Below, piece by piece: positions 16,823 through 24,598 of a stretch of 55,579 bases of DNA. Within the stretch, counting starts at the first letter, position 1, and each line of letters opens with the position of its first letter. Source of the DNA: Planctomyces sp. (GTDB lineage: Bacteria; Planctomycetota; Planctomycetia; Planctomycetales; Planctomycetaceae); NCBI GenBank assembly GCA_016795105.1, contig JAEUIH010000051.1:1-55579 (forward strand). The letters run 5' to 3'. Made by a program: the position numbers and the translations under genes. The notes under the pieces were generated by a model. That model was not told where the DNA came from and did no database searches. It saw only the letters and a program-made list of their open reading frames with translations.

Positions 16823-17145
16823 TCAAGGATCATGTGTCTGGCGGCGAGCCATGCCGTTGGCGACGGCATCAAGGAGTCTCGCTTTCCCGATCCGTCGGTC
16901 GTTCTGGTAAACGATGACGGCACCATCGCGATAACGTTCATGGCGCAACTGAATCTTTCGTCCACGGAGGTCGACCGGCGTCTCGTAACGTTTTCCCCGG
17001 AAGCTGAACGTGTTGTCCTTTTTGACGTGCCGTTCGGTCTCGGCGTAGAACAGTTCGTCGGTATCGTCCGAAGGGGACAGAAAGCGGATTCGCGAGAGGT
17101 CAATGCCAAAGCGGTCAATCGGTTTCATGCCGAGAGTGGAGTGGC
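16823..17145 (-). pseudogene. C-terminal fragment of a Mu/TniA-type DDE transposase
   Basis: In one minus-strand frame ending at 16823, residues from HSTLGMKPIDRFGID onward (FLSPSDDTDELFYAE, VKKDNTFSFRGKRYETPVDLRG) match the post-catalytic Mu-transposase C-terminal domain. Everything upstream, including the DDE core, is missing. The frame runs directly into the zinc-ribbon gene remnant, so a deletion has joined the two genes. The start is approximate. Confidence 0.7.
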
Positions 17146-17640
17146 TCCGAACGCAGCAGCAGGACAGAGCGAGTGTCCCTGAAAGGCGTTTTGCAGATGA
17201 GCCAGAGTGATTTGCTCGGGACACTCGGCGGCCGAGCCGGGTGGTTCACAGATGTTGGTCAGAGCCGTACGGATCGTCGACTGAGCCTTTTGAAATCGCT
17301 TCCAGATTCGATAGGGCGCCGAATCGCTCAGTGGCTGTTGAGCCTGGCAAACGCCTGCCATTTGTTTCCGATGCTCAGGACGTCCGAGAGAAACGTCCAC
17401 AGACTATGAGCGGAAAGGGTCAGTCTGCGGATTTCACTGGCCATCCAGACACTGAAGGTTCGTCCGCAGCCGCTGGCTCGGTTTCGATTGCTGCAGAATA
17501 CGCGAGTTGCACGCGCTGTTTTCTTTGGCGGGCGCTCTTCGTTGTATCCTCGCAGGAAACCATGCCTGATGAGATTGCCGACTTGATGGCAGTGCGGACA
17601 GGGGGTGATTCTGAGCTTCGAGTAGAATTCGTCGCGCTCC
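17125..17640 (-). pseudogene. Zinc-ribbon transposon-associated gene, frameshifted
   Basis: One frame reads CPHCHQVGNLIRHGFLRG...VFCSNRNRASGCGRTFSVW, a four-Cys zinc ribbon, then ends at LNSH-stop near 17340. The continuation (PLSDSAPYRIWKRF, STIRTAL, LAHLQNAFQ) lies in another frame up to 17125. A single 1- or 2-nt indel near 17340 explains the break. No start codon exists between the upstream TAG and the ribbon. I recall this ribbon plus HLQNAF-type tail from planctomycete transposons. Confidence 0.6.
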
Positions 17641-17655
17641 TCCTATGACACACAA

Positions 17656-18067
17656 ATGCGGCTGCTCACGGCTGATTCCTGATTTGATAAACCTGTTCCG
17701 ATTCCGTCAACTTGCACTGGCACGGCAATCCACGACCGGCATCAGCATAGAGCGAACTGCGACCTGCAGAAAGAAAGCTCGTATTGCGAGACGGAATCCG
17801 GGGCGAGGTACAGGCGGGTTACAATGTTTGCATCGGAGAAGCGGGCGGCGGGCGGGCGGCGAGTTACAGCGGGGTAGACAGGCCGAATTCACGGTGTAAC
17901 AATCGAACCCCGTTGCAATCACAATTCGGCCAGAATCAAACCAAAACTACGACGAAAGCCCGGCCCGTAACACATACCGGTGCGGCATGATATTCCACAT
18001 TTATGAGTCATAAATGTTCTTACATCCATCAATAGATTAAGTGTACTACACGCGACAACACAGATTT
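17656..18067. other. Intergenic region right of the transposon remnant
   Basis: About 410 bases. It contains a G-rich stretch (gggcggcgggcgggcggcg, 17843-17861) and then AT-rich sequence from 17980. A segment near 17955-17972 resembles the end of the IS66 fragment at 20033-20047 (CCCGGCCCGTAAC). No gene is supported. Confidence 0.3.
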
Positions 18068-18084
18068 GAGGAGAGGAGATCTAT

Positions 18085-18348
18085 GTGTGGTTTCGAAGAC
18101 TTATAGTTTTGACAGCAGGACTTTTCGAAAGTTACGCCGCCGGAATGTTTTGTTTCGTATTCCTGACAGGCCTTCAGAGTTTTTTCGAAGATTGCTATCG
18201 ATACAGTCCCGCCGTGGCTTTCATTACAGGGGGGGCGGCATTGGCGGGCTGGTTGTCAACGATGAATATCGCAGCGAGAAAGTCTAAAAGCAGATTTCTG
18301 GTGAGATGGAGACGTGCTCGCATCACGAAGACAAATGGTGGTCATTGA
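18085..18348 (+). CDS. Small two-helix membrane protein, unknown
   Basis: 87 residues from GTG 18085. The start is supported by a very purine-rich ribosome site (GAGGAGAGGAG, 18069-18079) 5 nt upstream; the overlapping ATG at 18083 gives only seven codons. Two hydrophobic segments (about 5-30 and 43-62) are followed by a basic tail rich in Arg and Lys. I do not recognise a family. It lies in an AT-richer accessory block between two transposon remnants. Confidence 0.4.
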   Translation: MWFRRLIVLTAGLFESYAAGMFCFVFLTGLQSFFEDCYRYSPAVAFITGGAALAGWLSTMNIAARKSKSRFLVRWRRARITKTNGGH

Positions 18349-18460
18349 GTTGAACGCAACGACTCAGCGATTGAATTCTGTTTGTTCGGCGTCAATTAGA
18401 ACGGAACTTCTAATTGTCGCTAAGCAGCAAGTGTACTTTTTTTTGAAGGGAAACAGAGTA

Positions 18461-19057
18461 ATGTATGATCTAGACATAGACAAGAAAACTGGCATCTGGA
18501 AATTTATGCCCACACTCTTCTGGGTAGAAAACAGTGAGCTTCCAGAGGCAGATATCGAACTTGCAACGACGATCTCTCAATCGAGTAGTTTCTCCTCACG
18601 TGATCGATTCCTGCATTTTATGATATTGCTGCGGTCGTCTCTTGAATTCTGTCATCCATCTGTTCAGTCTGCACTTGTCAGTTTTTTGACCAGCACCGAC
18701 AGAGAACTGCAGGGCACCGCTCTCCATTTAATTCGTGTGGCTGCAACGCTAGAATTTGTAAAAGTTTATCCTGGTTGGGTCAGTAATCTATCAGAACGAG
18801 ATCGGAATGTCCTTCTTGCCGCAGTGTTGACCGTCCAGGATCGGGCTTGTTCACCGTACAAATTCATTGCTCGTGCGATTCTGGGAGATCCACAGGCCTT
18901 CGAAGAAGCCTTGCTGTTGGCTGAAAACAGACCTCCGGATCGCCCGAAAGAAGAAAGAGATCTTGACTGGTGTGTACAGACCAGCCTCCACATGCTGGCG
19001 ACCTTAATCCTTGAAGGAAAAGTACCTTCTGCGCGAGTACGAATCATGGCAGACTGA
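18461..19057 (+). CDS. Unknown soluble protein, possibly helical repeat
   Basis: About 198 residues from ATG 18461, chosen because GAAGGG lies 10 nt upstream; the open frame extends to 18314. The N-terminus (MYDLDIDKKTGIWKFMPTLFWVENSELPEAD) is polar. The middle is Leu-rich and predicted alpha-helical by eye, with segments such as VQSALVSFLTSTDRELQGTA that look HEAT-like. No signal peptide or catalytic motif is visible. It could be an immunity-type protein given the Rhs/IS surroundings, but nothing in the sequence proves that. Confidence 0.5.
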   Translation: MYDLDIDKKTGIWKFMPTLFWVENSELPEADIELATTISQSSSFSSRDRFLHFMILLRSSLEFCHPSVQSALVSFLTSTDRELQGTALHLIRVAATLEFVKVYPGWVSNLSERDRNVLLAAVLTVQDRACSPYKFIARAILGDPQAFEEALLLAENRPPDRPKEERDLDWCVQTSLHMLATLILEGKVPSARVRIMAD

Positions 19058-19145
19058 GGGACTTACTTCCAGGTGTTGTATTCAGCGAGAAATTGTTCAA
19101 GCGACGATTTCAGTATGAGCTGTAGAGTCTCCGGGGCTGACCACG

Positions 19146-19802
19146 ATGATTCGAGTCGTACAAATCTGCAGGAAGAACACGTTTGCTATCGTGACTGCGG
19201 CCTTCATCCTGTGCGGGGGCATTTTGATCGCTGTGGTTCGGACCCGATCATACGATACGATCCCTGTATCTGCGCACGCTGTCACGCCACTGAAACGACA
19301 GGAATACCCTTTACCTGCGGGATACGAGGATGCGATTGGCACACCGTGGCCACATGGCCTTACACCGCTGCAGGTAAAGACAATACGAGAGTGTGATGTC
19401 GTGTATGTTTTGCTGTTGGATGCGAGAGATTCGCGACCGGATTACTACCAGTTTCATGATCATGCGCTGACACGTGTTGTTTCCGTCAAGGAGGTCAGAA
19501 GATTGTCGGAACAATTCCTCGATTCTGTAACTCCTGATCCCTTCAGGATCTTTGACTCAGGAGGAGGCTACCGTTTTGGAATGCGTTTTGTGGACTTTGG
19601 CCCGGATGGGCTGCCTGATCAGCGTGATGAAGTGGTCGATCTCTGTTTTGGAGAAGCGTATTGCACAGTCTTTGTCTATTCAGAATCGGATCTCAGGCAC
19701 GTGATCATTGAACGGCCATTCTTCGAGGTTCTCCGGAAAGTGCTTGATGATCGTGTGCAACCTGGGCACGATTTCAGTTACACGGTGGACGTTGACAACT
19801 GA
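19146..19802 (+). CDS. Unknown membrane-anchored protein
   Basis: 218 residues. One hydrophobic segment at about residues 12-31 (TFAIVTAAFILCGGILIAVV) suggests an inner-membrane anchor. The exported part contains a VYVLLLDARDSRPDYYQF stretch and an FDFGPDG-like turn (FVDFGPDGLPDQRDE). No known family was recognised. It shares design with the genes at 12982 and 18085: short, anchored, AT-richer than the core genes. Such sets are common around Rhs loci. Confidence 0.5.
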   Translation: MIRVVQICRKNTFAIVTAAFILCGGILIAVVRTRSYDTIPVSAHAVTPLKRQEYPLPAGYEDAIGTPWPHGLTPLQVKTIRECDVVYVLLLDARDSRPDYYQFHDHALTRVVSVKEVRRLSEQFLDSVTPDPFRIFDSGGGYRFGMRFVDFGPDGLPDQRDEVVDLCFGEAYCTVFVYSESDLRHVIIERPFFEVLRKVLDDRVQPGHDFSYTVDVDN

Positions 19803-19933
19803 AGGGTACAAGTACGCCCTTCTTGTAATCGCACGGTGAAGAGCATGTTGTGGGTGTGTGTACCCTGTGGATTTTTCCGGGAGGGTCACACCTGGGACAG
19901 CATTCTTCGGCGGATCAATAGGCGGCGGGGGTC

Positions 19934-20047
19934 GCTGATCAGCAGGCATCTGAGCTGACAGTGGTGAAGTTTTGCGAATGGATCGGCGTCTCGCCGAATT
20001 CGTTCTATCGATGGCGTCGGAAGTTGGCCGCAAAACCCGGCCCGTAA
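19934..20047 (+). pseudogene. IS66-type TnpA (orf1) fragment, helix-turn-helix part
   Basis: Translates to a piece including ASELTVVKFCEWIGVSPNSF and YRWRRKLAAKPGP, followed by TAA. This is the DNA-binding start of the small IS66 accessory protein. The remaining part is found about 450 bp further right, so the gene is broken. Confidence 0.6.
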
Positions 20048-20203
20048 CATGTAGAACCCAATACATTCGCAATGTGTCAGCCCTCCGGGCTTTTGGATGC
20101 TGTCTGGTTCCGAAACCCGTGACTTACGCCACGGGCTGACGATGTGTCGGCCCGCCGGACCTGAATCGCAGCGAATGTCGCTCTTTCGTGTGGTTCGTGT
20201 TCA

Positions 20204-20343
20204 AAAAGTACTCATCACGCTCCGTCGTGATGACGAATCCCCGTCCGCTCATGGTAGACGTCCCCTGGGCTGGCTGGATTGCATCCAGCGTACGCGCCCG
20301 TTGCCGGGACTCGACATCACGACGGAGCGTGATGAATACTTTT
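20204..20343. repeat. 140-bp element with 29-bp inverted ends
   Basis: The left end starts AAAAGTACTCATCACG and continues to 20232; the right end (20315-20343) is its reverse complement with one mismatch. The same arm occurs as a tight hairpin at 52700-52735. The 80 bp between the arms show no gene. It looks like a MITE-like or REP-like element inserted between IS66 pieces. Confidence 0.65.
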
Positions 20344-20503
20344 GGCAAGCCTGCCTGAAAGGATTTTCGTTCGACGCTACGGTGGTTGGTTTCCTGAATT
20401 GGGAGATCAACGATGGCAGGACGAAAGCGTTTAACGGTTCCGGCAGAATTGGCGAGAGGGCGGGATCGGTCTGAATCATGGCGGCAGTCGCACAGCTTCC
20501 GTT

Positions 20504-20731
20504 TTGAAGCTGGATCACAATGCACTGAAACGACGAATGACGGCAAAAGCCCCAGAGTCCCGGACCTCGCTTCCGGAATTCATAGAGCTTCCTCCGTCGC
20601 TGCACATTCCGCTGAAGGAGTGCGTTGTTGAACTCGAAGACGGATCGGATGTCAGAATCCGGATCCACATGAAGGGCTTCGACAGGTCGGACCTGGAGAC
20701 TCTTGTCCGAAATCTTCGGGGGAGAGAATGA
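20504..20731 (+). pseudogene. IS66-type TnpA C-terminal fragment
   Basis: The frame reads SLPEFIELPPSLHIPLKECV and ends RSDLETLVRNLRGRE, typical of the C-terminus of the small IS66 Orf1. The helix-turn-helix half is separated from it. The stop overlaps the start of the next fragment. Confidence 0.6.
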
Positions 20732-20898
20732 TGCTGCAGATGACTCCACAGATGAAAGTTCTGGTTGCGGTCGAGCCAGCCGATTTCCGGAAGGGCATTG
20801 ATGGCCTGGTTCAATTCTGCAAAGGAGTTCTGGGTCAGGACCCGTTGACGTGGACGGTCTTTGTCTTTCGCAATCGTCGCGGCTCATCCGCTCTTTAG
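20728..20898 (+). pseudogene. IS66-type TnpB (orf2) truncated
   Basis: 56 residues starting MMLQMTPQMKVLVAVEPADF, then RKGIDGL and DPLTWTVFVFRNRRG, the first half of the IS66 Orf2 protein (normally about 115 residues). It ends at a TAG after SSAL. The large IS66 transposase is absent. Confidence 0.7.
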
Positions 20899-20956
20899 AA
20901 CCGCCGCTAAACAATTTGCCCAACGAGGTTTCACACTTCCCGTCTGACCAAAACAC

Positions 20957-20991
20957 TTGACCGTGACTCGGTAAGACGCTATCTTACTTTG
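20957..20991 (+). promoter_or_regulatory. Promoter and operator of the VapBC-type module
   Basis: TTGACC (20957-20962), 17 nt, then TATCTT (20980-20985). The antitoxin ATG follows 6 nt after the -10 box, so the mRNA is probably leaderless. A perfect inverted repeat GTAAGA-CGCTA-TCTTAC (20971-20987) overlaps the -10 box and is a plausible site for autorepression by the AbrB-fold antitoxin. Confidence 0.55.
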
Positions 20992-21222
20992 ATGAAAACG
21001 ACAGTATCCAGCAAAGGTCAAATTGTTCTGCCCGCTGAACTGCGGGAGCAGGATCACATTCTGCCCGGACAGCAGTTTCAACTTGAAAGGCTGGAAGCCG
21101 GGCAATACCTGCTGAAGCGAGAACCTACCGGAGACAACGCAGGAGTCGTCGATTGGCTGTTGTCCTGTCCGTCGAATGACTGGTTTCAGCCGCTTCCTTC
21201 TGAATCCACCGACGCGTTATGA
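20992..21222 (+). CDS. vapB: AbrB-fold antitoxin (VapB type)
   Basis: 76 residues from ATG 20992 (a TTG three bases upstream is less likely). The N-terminus KTTVSSKGQIVLPAELRE is the swapped-hairpin AbrB/MazE DNA-binding fold; the C-terminus probably wraps the toxin. It is translationally coupled to the PIN toxin by an ATGA overlap. By analogy with known VapBC modules it should neutralise the RNase and repress its own promoter together with it; a fitting inverted repeat lies over the -10 box. Confidence 0.8.
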   Translation: MKTTVSSKGQIVLPAELREQDHILPGQQFQLERLEAGQYLLKREPTGDNAGVVDWLLSCPSNDWFQPLPSESTDAL

Positions 21223-21626
21223 AATTTCTCGTCGATGCCAATGTGCTCAGTGAGGTCACACGGCCTGAACCGTGTCCTGCAGTTGTGAAATGGCTGCGAA
21301 AGTACGAACGAGATCTCACCGTAACGCCTATCGTTCTGGGGGAAATCGAATATGGCATTGGACTGACAGCTTCGTCTCGCAAACGCAAAGAGCTTGAACT
21401 CTGGTTTGCAAAAGGATTGCAGCGGCTGCGTGTGGTTGATCTCGATGCTGGAACAGCATCTGTTTGGGCTGCTCTTCTCGTTCGCCTGAAGAAAAAGGGT
21501 CAAGCGATGCCGGTGAAAGACAGTCTGATTGCCGCGTCAGCTTTGCAGCATCAATTGACGATTGTGACTCGTAACATCAGCGACTTCAAAAACTCCGAAG
21601 TGCCACTGATCAATCCGTTCGAATAG
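21219..21626 (+). CDS. vapC: PIN-domain ribonuclease toxin (VapC type)
   Basis: 135 residues. Features: MKFLVDANVLSEVTRPEP (first catalytic Asp), a conserved Glu in VLGEIEYGIG, and a late acidic site in MPVKDSLIAASALQHQ followed by IVTRNISDF. All four expected PIN acidic residues seem present, so the enzyme is probably functional. VapC toxins cleave structured RNAs such as tRNA when the antitoxin is lost. The start codon overlaps the antitoxin stop. Confidence 0.85.
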   Translation: MKFLVDANVLSEVTRPEPCPAVVKWLRKYERDLTVTPIVLGEIEYGIGLTASSRKRKELELWFAKGLQRLRVVDLDAGTASVWAALLVRLKKKGQAMPVKDSLIAASALQHQLTIVTRNISDFKNSEVPLINPFE

Positions 21627-21775
21627 ACTGTTTTGGTTCAGGGGTAAGTGGCATCGTGCCACGAAGGTTTTACTCATAATGCCAAATCCGAAGGCTGGTT
21701 TGTCGAATTGGAAGGAAGGCGGGCGAGGTGCTGCAGGATCACGAAAACCATCGCAACCCATATCACGTTGGTAAT

Positions 21776-22021
21776 GTGAATACAACGACTCGGCAGAAAT
21801 GGAAGTTGCCAGTGCGCCGTCTCGTGTGGACGTGTCTTGCTATTGCACCGGTTTGGGTACTGCAGGGGATGATGCTTGTGCCGTTGGAGGTCTTCTTTCA
21901 TCTGGATCGAGTGCCGGGGACAGTTTCAGATCCACTGCTGACGCTGTATTTCCTGGCAGGAGTCCCATTTGCATGGTTCCTAATGCGGCGGTCAGCGTCC
22001 GCTGATCAAACAGAATCCTAA
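21776..22021 (+). CDS. Possible small membrane protein
   Basis: A frame open from 21728 with a plausible GTG start at 21776 gives about 81 residues with two hydrophobic segments (WTCLAIAPVWVLQGMMLV and LLTLYFLAGVPFAWFLM) and a short polar tail. There is no clear ribosome site and no recognised family. It may be a real gene of unknown function or chance. Confidence 0.35.
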   Translation: MNTTTRQKWKLPVRRLVWTCLAIAPVWVLQGMMLVPLEVFFHLDRVPGTVSDPLLTLYFLAGVPFAWFLMRRSASADQTES

Positions 22022-22597
22022 TCCCACATCCGATTTCGTGAACAGCGAGACCTCCTGGTTCAGAACCGATTCCACGCTGGATTGATGAATCGAAGACAAC
22101 ACATTCGCAATGTGTCGGCCCGCCGGGCCTGAATCGCAGACATTGTTGCATTTCGTGCTCGTGCTCGTGCTCAGTGATGACGGTGCTCGTGCTCGATTGC
22201 GGGTGACAGACGATTCAGGGGGATCCAGCGTATGCAACTCGTGATGGAATGGCAGCGTGGAGGGATGCAGGGAGCAGTATCGAGCACGAGCACGTAAGAA
22301 TGCCCCTTCAGGGCTGGTTTATAGGTTGGCGACAATACCTGGGGCGATTCCCCAGGCTACCCTAGACTGCCCCTTCAGGGCGATTGCGGCTTTTTCGTGT
22401 GGTTCGTGTCTTTCGTGGTTAAAACGACAGTCCTGTCTGCGATTCCGCCAATCTGTTGACCTTCCTGAATCTGCTGGACGACAAACACCCCCTGCCGCTC
22501 TTTCGTGCTCGTGCTCAGTGATCACGGTGCTCGGGATGTGACGCAAGCCAGGTTTGGTGCCTGATCGTGCCAGGCAACAAATTTTCATGAACGTTCT
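22022..22597. other. Repeat-rich intergenic region
   Basis: No gene is supported in these 570 bases. It holds a copy of an intergenic phrase also seen at 20140-20165 (GTGTCGGCCCGCCGG), several copies of GTGCTCGTGCTC-type words (22150-22200, 22505-22520, with reverse complements near 22279), and a CCCCTTCAGGGC palindrome at 22302 and 22370. These look like remnants of short dispersed repeats. Confidence 0.45.
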
Positions 22598-22898
22598 TTA
22601 ACCCGAACGACCTCTCCATTTCGCCGGATTCGACGCTGAATGAAACACACCGAGAACAAACACCACACCTACTCCGTATTCGAATAGCAGCAGGTAAGGG
22701 AATCCAGACAATCTTGCCGCTCGAGCATTCTGGAACACGACTCCAAATGATTCCGGAAACGCAACGACAGAATCGACTCGCTGCTCAAACTGCGATTCGG
22801 AATCGATCGCCGAGACTTGATGAGATCCCATGATACCACGCGATGGCAGCTCTTAGGTCGTCGGCAACCTGCGGATGAAATTGGAGTTTTTCAGCCAT
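22598..22898 (-). pseudogene. ParE/RelE-type toxin gene with a single-base frameshift
   Basis: From ATG 22898 the frame gives MAEKLQFHPQVADDLRAAIA...LGDRFRIAV and then a stop. Dropping one T in the run at the break restores EQRVDSVVAFPES...LSGFPYLLLFEYG...FVLGVFHSASNPAKW, a normal ParE/RelE C-terminus ending at 22598. The gene overlaps the antitoxin stop by 8 nt, as in intact modules. It is either a recent pseudogene or a sequencing error. Confidence 0.75.
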
Positions 22899-23103
22899 TC
22901 ACCCGCCGCCACAGTTCGTCGCGGTCGATGGCCAGGGAGGGATCTGACTTGAGTTCGGACGATCTTCGTCCAGCCTCGTCCTCTTGCCATGGATGCAGGA
23001 GAATGGGTTCATCGGAGGCACTGATATCATCCCACAGCAGTTCCACAAGGCGTAACTTTTCCGCGACAGGCAAGCTTCTGAGTTGTTTCAGATCAATGAC
23101 CAT
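22891..23103 (-). CDS. Addiction-module antitoxin of the short helical type
   Basis: 70 residues from ATG 23103. The core LKQLRSLPVAEKLRLVELLW followed by DDI and a C-terminal SLAIDRDELWRRVNG matches the putative addiction module component family (TIGR02574-like) found in front of RelE/ParE toxins. It lies directly upstream of, and overlaps, the frameshifted toxin. A longer in-frame start at 23202 is less likely because the family begins near this Met. Confidence 0.75.
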   Translation of the reverse strand: MVIDLKQLRSLPVAEKLRLVELLWDDISASDEPILLHPWQEDEAGRRSSELKSDPSLAIDRDELWRRVNG

Positions 23104-23454
23104 GTTAGTCCCACCATTGTCTTCGAATCCCAAAGCTGTCCACTTCACCGCTTTGCCCCTCGCCCGAGTATATCCAACGAATTGGCAGTTCGAAAGGGCC
23201 ATCTGCGTGAACTGAGGCAGATGCCCGGCAGACTGACGTTTGTCCTCATCGTTGCGTTATTGAAGTCATTGTGCCGCAGGTCATTCCAGGGCATTCTTGC
23301 GGTGCAAGATCGCATGTTTGGGCGCGTGATGAATAGATTCTCCCGGAGCGGGGGTACGGACGCCTGCGGCTCGCCGCTAAACTTTGCACAGACGCCTGCG
23401 GCTCGCCGTTAAACTGCTCCGACGCCTGCGGCTGGCCGTTAAACTGGTGGTGCT
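23104..23454. other. Intergenic region with short spaced repeats
   Basis: 350 bases without a supported gene, between the antitoxin start and the end of the hydrolase gene. It should contain the antitoxin promoter; no box was convincing. Its right end carries the three-copy repeat listed separately. Confidence 0.35.
23359..23445. repeat. Three copies of a 25-bp repeat
   Basis: GACGCCTGCGGCTCGCCG followed by (C/T)TAAACT occurs at 23359-23383, 23391-23415 and 23421-23445 (the last with TGGCC in place of TCGCC), separated by 7 and 5 bases. Confidence 0.8.
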
Positions 23455-24519
23455 TTATTGTTCGATATGTTGTTTCATCTGAATGATCACCATCGGCAGA
23501 TAGACGATGCCGGAATAGTGATCGGCCGGGAGTTCTATGTGGTGGGTTTCCGGAAGTTGAGCGGCCTTCGACCAGGCAAATGAACAGTCCGGGGGCACGA
23601 CGTCATCAAATTGCCCGCTATAAAGCCACGTGCACTCTGGTCGAACTCGGTGAGCCAGTCGCATTGGTTCGATCGGTCGTGCCAGCTGAATAATCTGATC
23701 ACCAGTGATCCCGGCGGCAGCCAGCTTTTCGCGGACGCCCGCAGCGTCCTTCGCTCCTCTTAACACCACTTCGTGCAGATTTCCACCGGCCAGCAGCACG
23801 AAGACTCGACTATAACCTTCGTCCAGACCTGCCACTGTTGCCGTCACAAACCCACCCAGACTTGTCCCCTGAACAGAAATGGAATCGGTATCGACGTGTG
23901 GCAATGCGGCCACTGCGTCGCGTGCTCGACGCACATCGGCCACTGCCTGTCGCAATGCTGGCAGCATCTGTTCGATTTCACGGGAGCCTTCAACTCTCCG
24001 AGCCCCATAACCGGGCAGCTGAATCATGAATGCGTGCAACCCATTTTCCGCCAGACCTTTCGCAATCAGGCGACCAACAGTCATGCCTCGGCCAGACTCG
24101 TGCACAACCACGACCGCCGGAGCCTTGACGATGTTTCGGTCAAAGTCGCGAGCAGCATACCATTCCATTGCAACCAGATCGTTGACCGGGTGACCCGCGG
24201 GACGTGGTGACGGAAAACGTATCAGTACATCACCTTTGCCATCCGCCGCGGGCTCAGCTGAAACGTCAAAATCCGTCGGCTTCCACTCAAGCCCGCTAAT
24301 GCACTCCTGAGCATCACTACTCGCGTCCGCTTTGCACGAAAGTGTATCGCGTCCTGTCCACTTCTGACCATGTTCTACAGGCAGGCCCTGGCTGTCCGGA
24401 ACTTTCTCTTCCAAAGCACCGAACCGTGGCTCCACAGCCACCAGAGGCTCTTGCCAGGCCAGACAGATCCCAAAACAGCTCAAAGACACTGCAGGAAGAC
24501 AGATCGCAAAACGCTTCAT
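23455..24519 (-). CDS. Exported alpha/beta hydrolase
   Basis: 354 residues from ATG 24519, chosen because it begins a signal peptide (MKRFAICLPAVSLSCFGICLAW); the frame is open further upstream. An alpha/beta hydrolase core follows: VVVVHESGRGMTVGRLIAKG, the nucleophile elbow G-T-S-L-G-G near residue 220, an Asp in GQFDDVVPP near 305 and a His in ADHYSG near 333, so the Ser-Asp-His triad is complete. It is probably a periplasmic esterase or peptidase-like hydrolase of unknown substrate. It follows the Tat protein gene by about 80 nt and may be co-transcribed with it. Confidence 0.75.
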   Translation of the reverse strand: MKRFAICLPAVSLSCFGICLAWQEPLVAVEPRFGALEEKVPDSQGLPVEHGQKWTGRDTLSCKADASSDAQECISGLEWKPTDFDVSAEPAADGKGDVLIRFPSPRPAGHPVNDLVAMEWYAARDFDRNIVKAPAVVVVHESGRGMTVGRLIAKGLAENGLHAFMIQLPGYGARRVEGSREIEQMLPALRQAVADVRRARDAVAALPHVDTDSISVQGTSLGGFVTATVAGLDEGYSRVFVLLAGGNLHEVVLRGAKDAAGVREKLAAAGITGDQIIQLARPIEPMRLAHRVRPECTWLYSGQFDDVVPPDCSFAWSKAAQLPETHHIELPADHYSGIVYLPMVIIQMKQHIEQ

Positions 24520-24598
24520 AAAAACAACCCCACCAGCACCTGTTGAGTCACGTCGATTTATTGAGCAGCTGATCCACATGAGCACGCTGTAGCAGGAA

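Larger units (their letters stand above)
15850..17640 (-). mobile_element. Decayed Mu/TniA-like transposon remnant (four gene pieces)
   Basis: On the minus strand, in order: a zinc-ribbon gene with lost start and frameshift (17125-17640), the last third of a Mu-type DDE transposase (16823-17145), an ExeA/TniB-type ATPase with an internal deletion (16211-16780), and an intact CHC2 finger gene (15850-16206). Ends and target duplications were not identified. The transposase core is missing, so the element cannot move by itself. Confidence 0.6.

Noticed and set aside
16166-17182. 338-residue plus-strand frame across the transposon remnant
   Set aside because: Antisense to recognisable ATPase and transposase sequence; no family features.
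18066-18287. Alternative 73-residue frame overlapping the small membrane protein
   Set aside because: The GTG frame at 18085 has better ribosome-site spacing and two clear hydrophobic segments.
22257-22588. Small frames in the repeat-rich intergenic region
   Set aside because: They translate dispersed repeat words and have no conserved features.
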